Source of the DNA: Favolaschia claudopus | Lineage: Eukaryota; Basidiomycota; Agaricomycetes; Agaricales; Mycenaceae | Direction of reading: 5' to 3' | Length of the DNA: 64,000 nucleotides | Assembly (NCBI GenBank): GCA_037176885.1 | Contig: JAWWNJ010000003.1 | Coordinates: 3,100,001-3,164,000 of the forward strand | Part shown: positions 60,205 to 64,000 of the stretch, in pieces | Layout: each line of letters opens with the position of its first letter | Numbering within the stretch: the stretch's first letter is position 1 | Notes under the pieces: model-generated | Told to the model about the DNA's origin: nothing | Seen by the model: only the letters and a program-made list of their open reading frames with translations | Databases searched by the model: none | Position numbers and translations under genes: made by a program

Positions 60205-62103
60205 ATGACAAAACTCGCTGCATCCTTTGTCGCTTTAGCGATGCTTGCCTCTGTTGCGCGGGCGCAGCCTGCCGTATCTCTCCTCATCGACAACGGATAC
60301 CCCTCCACGGGATCGCTCAACATCGCGTCGGTTCTCAGCCAAGTCTCTACGAAGAAGGGGCAGGCGTTCCACTTTGGCTCCACTTACGATACATACGACG
60401 CCAATCAGTCGTGGTTCACCAGCGTTTTTACGACGTTTTATCGGCATGTGGTTTCGGAAAATGGGTAGGTCTTTGATTCATTGCCGCGTGGTTTCGAAAG
60501 AAAGGTGGTTGGCTGATACGCTGTGTTTGTTATGTAGGTGCAAGTGGGATGCGACAGAACCTTCGCAAGGAGTGAGCGATCTCACGGAATGCCTTGCCTG
60601 CCAAAAATTCGCGACTACCAACGGGGCAACCTTCCGCGGTCACAACACGTTCTGGCATTCGCAAACACCGGTTCGTACATCACTCAATCCATTCCCAATA
60701 AAAGATATATCTAATCTAATTCGAACTCTCTCTCTCTCAGACGTGGCTCCCCGGCTCCTTCACAGCAGCCCAAATCACCGGCACGATCATCCCGCAACAC
60801 GTCCAAGCCGAGGTCCAAGGCATGGGCACCTCCGTCACCTCCTGGGACGTCGTTAACGAGGTCGTCGGCGACGGCGTCAGCAACGGGATGACGCCGCTGC
60901 AGTGCGTGCAGAACAAAGGCGACTGGCCGACGGTTACTGCGGACGGCTCCGGCAAACCGCTCATTGGGGACCTTTCTTTTATTTACGCGGCGTTTAACAC
61001 TGCGTTCCAATATGCTGGGAATAGTACGCGTCTGGCGATCAATGAGTACAAGTGCGTTTTTGTTTTCAGAGTGAGATGATTATGGACTGAATTCCTTGAA
61101 TCAGCACTGGAGGACAGGATGCCAAGACCGCGTGCATTATCTCACTCGTCCAGAACATTCAGCAAAACACCAACGTCCCTGCTGACAGGTCTGCTTGTTC
61201 ACGAATTAATTACTGAAATCTCTAATTAATCATTCAGACTCGCCGTCGGCTTCCAATCGCACTTGACAGCCAGCACCGGCGGATTCTACACCAAGTCCGC
61301 ATTGGCTACGACGTTCTCGAGTCTGGCTGCTCTCGGCATTGAATCGATGATCACCGAGCTTGATGTTTCGCTCAACTCGAACTCGCAAGCGAACCTTCGG
61401 TACCAGGCAGCTATTTGGGGAGATTACCTCGACGTTCGTTCATTATATTCCTCTTCTTGCGGTTGCGAGGTTCTGATTGTTATGATTGAATAGGCATGCC
61501 TCTACGCATCTAACTGCAACGAGTTTATCAACTGGGATCCTAGGTCTGTTTTCGCATAATTCAATAATCTAAAGAGAAGACGACTGATCCAAACTTTCGG
61601 TGCAGAGACGATCTCTCATGGCGTGGAGCCAGCGCTGCCGCGACGCTCTTCGACGCCAGCGGCAACCCCAAACTCGCCGCCTACGAAGTGGCTGCGCGCC
61701 TACAGAATTACGCCGCAGGCAACGCCGAGCCGTGCGCCACCGCTTCGGGAACGGGCGTCTGCACGATCACTGGTACCGGGGGTGGGACGACGAGCTCTTC
61801 TGGTACTGGAACTGGTGGTACCACAACCGTCAAGTCCACGACTTCGAGTACCGCGACTGGTGGAAGCACTGGATGGTACGTATTGAATATAAGGTTGTCG
61901 CGACAAGGACTGATGATTCTGATTCATGCAGCGTATCGGCGGAGTGGGGACAATGCGGTGGTATGGGCTGGACTGGCTGTACTGCCTGCGCATCTGGTAC
62001 GACGTGCAAGGTCTCGAATGCCTGTGAGTGTTTGTCTTTCGACGATGCGATAGAGTGATTTAACATTGAATCTACTTTAGACTACTCGCAATGTTTGCCG
62101 TAA
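60205..62103 (+). CDS. Secreted endo-1,4-beta-xylanase, GH10 with C-terminal CBM1
   Basis: Nine exons (60205-60464, 60538-60670, 60741-61051, 61105-61188, 61238-61433, 61494-61543, 61606-61875, 61932-62023, 62081-62103) give 472 aa, all in frame. Signal peptide [22 protein letters not shown]10 core: [13 protein letters not shown], acid/base Glu about 171 in SWDVVNEVV, nucleophile Glu about 303 in [10 protein letters not shown], and INWDPRDDLSWR. A Gly/Thr/Ser linker leads to a CBM1 ([19 protein letters not shown] then TCKVSNAYYSQCLP), which binds cellulose. The enzyme hydrolyses xylan backbones outside the cell. A tandem Ala/Glu-rich substitution is not seen; catalytic residues are intact. 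The HSQTP is commonly HSQLP in the family. Confidence 0.95.
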
Positions 62104-62432
62104 ATACGAGTGTCGACAGCTGAGGGCGGAGATAAGATGATATGATTTGCAAAATATGAAACCTGTGGAGGTCTAGAGTCTGTACTACAAAGCGTCGAAA
62201 TAATACTGAGCGATTCGACAAAGGTTGGAATTTTCAGCGCAATTGCCCCAAAAATCAGGCTTGCTCTTTGGAAATCATTAGAAGCTACTTTCAGCTATAG
62301 ACTCTCTCGACCTCCGGCTCTCAGAATGTCAAACACACCATAAGAATAAGGCAAATCGGAAAATCTGGTCAACAATTCGAACGGAGATCACCGAAATCAT
62401 ATGATTATTGATCCAATCATTTTCTCCAAATT
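62104..62432. other. 3' flank of the xylanase gene
   Basis: About 330 bases after the xylanase stop, presumably 3' UTR and spacer up to the first repeat copy. Nothing else is recognised. Confidence 0.4.
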
Positions 62433-62582
62433 TCGACGTTCTCCGGTGATCGAGGCACGAGAGTTCCGGAGAATAGGGTTTGTGCATCAGCGGAATGCTC
62501 GGAGGTCACGCCGTGACTCTCCTCTTCATCTCCCTCCACGACCATCGCCTTTCTTAGGCGGCGGTGGTCGCATTTTTGCTTG
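62433..62582. repeat. Direct repeat R1, copy 1
   Basis: 150 bp that I read as identical to 63564-63713. Begins TCGACGTTCTCCGG and ends GCATTTTTGCTTG. In the second copy it is fused to the end of repeat R2; here R2 is absent. Confidence 0.9.
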
Positions 62583-63454
62583 GGGGGTCACGAAGACAAC
62601 TCAAGACTGCTTTCCGCTGCTACTGCTTCGTCGGCTACATCAACGGGTGCCATTCGCGCGCCTCCTGTCCGAGGGTCTCCGAGTCTGCAATCCCCAGTCT
62701 TCTGCTCCACGTCGGTCTCCAAGCAAGCCGTTAATCGCAGCTCGAGATGTCAAGCTTCAGTCCCTAGGCAACAAACTGCTTCTTTGCCACAGTATCTCTG
62801 CTCCGAGTCGGGACGAGGACGAAGGCGTCTACCTTGCATGGAGGGAAGCGCAACCCCTATACCCCTATTGCTTCCCTTCAGGGCGGATTCAAGAAACCTT
62901 ACGGACCTTTTCATCAGCTGTTGGGCTTATCAGTGTTCTTCAAATTCTCCCTTTCTGTGTGCTCCGGCCAATGAATCCAAAATTTCTGGCGGCTTCAAGT
63001 ACCGGTGTTTTAATGGGGTCCTTTATCAAGCCATCTTCTCCGGCAACGACGTCACTTTTCCTTGTGCTTCCCGTCGACGCTCTCGTTCGCAACTGGCTTA
63101 GTGCATTCGCATCATCATCATATCGCGCTCATGCGCCTGCATCATACCGCGCTTTGGCGCCTGCATCATTATATTGCGCCCATGCGCCTGCATCATCATA
63201 CTGCGCTCATGCGCCTGCATCCAATGCGCTTCGGCGCCCGCATCATATCGCGCTTCGGCGCCTGCATCCTCATATCGTGCTTCGGCACCTGCATTTTTAC
63301 ACTGTGCTTCGGCACTTGCATCAGCATTCCGCGCTACGCGCGCAGTATGTTCCTATTTAATTTATTCATTCTCAATTTACTGCAATTATAGCGAGTCGAC
63401 TCCTAGTTGAGCGGGTATCCTTGGGCGGATGCGTCGTCGCCTCCTAGACTTTCC
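62583..63454. other. Interior between R1 copies, with open but unrecognised frames
   Basis: About 870 bp. A plus frame (62401-63360) and a second (62580-63101) are open but match no family I know. The first is open partly because the hairpin array is free of stops in that frame. A former gag-like or captured-gene segment is possible. The hairpin array (63125-63342) occupies the 3' part. Confidence 0.4.
63125..63342. repeat. Array of about nine short hairpins, 23-27-bp period
   Basis: Repeated GCGC-loop-GCGC stem-loops separated by CTGCATCAT-type spacers. Loops are TCAT, TTTG, CCAT, TCAT, TTCG, TTCG, then stems change to GTGC-TTCG-GCAC twice, and the last is GCGC-TAC-GCGC-like. Stem bases change in compensating pairs. 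Confidence 0.85.
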
Positions 63455-63563
63455 GGGTATCGCGCCCAAGGATCCTCGCATTGCGCCGGGAAGCCCCAAG
63501 GGCTTTCTCCCGCCTCCATCTAAGTCATCTTCATCATGGTGCAGCTGGAGCGCAATGCACAAA
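63455..63563. repeat. Direct repeat R2, copy 1
   Basis: 109 bp that I read as identical to 63864-63972 (GGGTATCGCGCCCAAGG ... GCGCAATGCACAAA). Directly followed by R1 copy 2, forming a 259-bp composite. Confidence 0.9.
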
Positions 63564-63713
63564 TCGACGTTCTCCGGTGATCGAGGCACGAGAGTTCCGG
63601 AGAATAGGGTTTGTGCATCAGCGGAATGCTCGGAGGTCACGCCGTGACTCTCCTCTTCATCTCCCTCCACGACCATCGCCTTTCTTAGGCGGCGGTGGTC
63701 GCATTTTTGCTTG
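63564..63713. repeat. Direct repeat R1, copy 2
   Basis: 150 bp that I read as identical to 62433-62582 and contiguous with R2 copy 1. The composite R2-R1 may be a full terminal repeat of which the other copies are fragments. Confidence 0.9.
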
Positions 63714-63863
63714 CCCACCCACCCTCACCTTTGACTTTCAAATGAATTGTGCAGAGGTCAACTGTAGTTTAAGTTATCTTACAAGCATTGATTAGTTTAT
63801 TCTGTTCTGAACAGGTATGTCGTTTCCTTTGTTCTTTTGGGCCAATGCGAGGCTGGTTATCAT

Positions 63864-63972
63864 GGGTATCGCGCCCAAGGATCCTCGCATTGCGCCGGGA
63901 AGCCCCAAGGGCTTTCTCCCGCCTCCATCTAAGTCATCTTCATCATGGTGCAGCTGGAGCGCAATGCACAAA
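63864..63972. repeat. Direct repeat R2, copy 2
   Basis: 109 bp that I read as identical to 63455-63563. After it the sequence diverges from R1 and runs to the window edge. Confidence 0.9.
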
Positions 63973-64000
63973 CTCTATTCTTGCCACGTCCACGAACCAA

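Noticed and set aside
62401..63360. 319-aa plus ORF across R1 and the hairpin array
   Set aside because: It starts within spacer, reads through a repeat that is non-coding in its other copy, and the C-terminal part is just the translated hairpin array.

Overview
The window is from a filamentous basidiomycete, most likely an Agaricomycete. Genes carry many short (about 47-65 bp) GT..AG introns, and several families are typical of that lineage: a 7-TM protein, UbiA, a CYP63-like P450, F-box/LRR proteins, a WSC protein, GH10 xylanase with CBM1, and an NRPS-like reductase. All gene models were assembled by eye from splice sites and reading frames, so exon ends may be off by a few bases.

Layout. 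1-4443: start of an NRPS-like adenylation enzyme (-), a 7-TM membrane protein (-) and a UbiA prenyltransferase/cyclase (+), plausibly the edge of a secondary-metabolism cluster. 5326-9051: a large secreted protein of unknown function (-). 10033-15887: two tandem F-box-like paralogs (+). The first is intact and the second carries a frameshift. A gag-only LTR retrotransposon with identical LTRs lies between them. 16002-17997: a secreted protein (-) with three exon-duplicated Cys-rich repeats and two WSC domains. 18.8-19.4 kb: two diverged tRNA-like repeat units. 19845-28282: a low-complexity protein (-), an F-box/LRR protein (+), a small conserved protein (-) and a PIAS/Siz-type SUMO ligase (-). 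28930-30693: a MYND + MSS51-C protein (+) with an apparent one-base frameshift.

30729-36853 is a repeat island. It holds two head-to-tail units sharing identical 205-bp left and 188-bp right ends; one has a 52-bp interior and the other a 5.3-kb interior that contains a 12-copy 50-bp minisatellite. 37126-40461: a Zn2Cys6 transcription factor (+). 40661-41589: an F-box-like protein (-), divergent from a 27-exon gene (+, 41753-48277). That gene encodes about 1,680 aa combining a CCCH finger, Cys-rich and U-box-like segments, a von Willebrand A domain split by an insertion, and a C-terminal ubiquitin-conjugating (E2) domain. It is the most interesting single object here. 48880-51842: P450 (+). 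52061-53698: F-box/LRR (+). 53826-54899: class II aldolase/adducin protein (-). 55-60 kb: gene-poor. 60205-62103: secreted GH10 xylanase with CBM1 (+). 62.4-64.0 kb: mosaic direct repeats enclosing a tandem array of short hairpins with compensatory changes.

Functionally, the ubiquitin/SUMO axis is well represented (five F-box-like genes, one SUMO E3, one E2 fusion). Plant-polymer and lignin-habitat functions (GH10, P450) and secretory wall proteins also occur.
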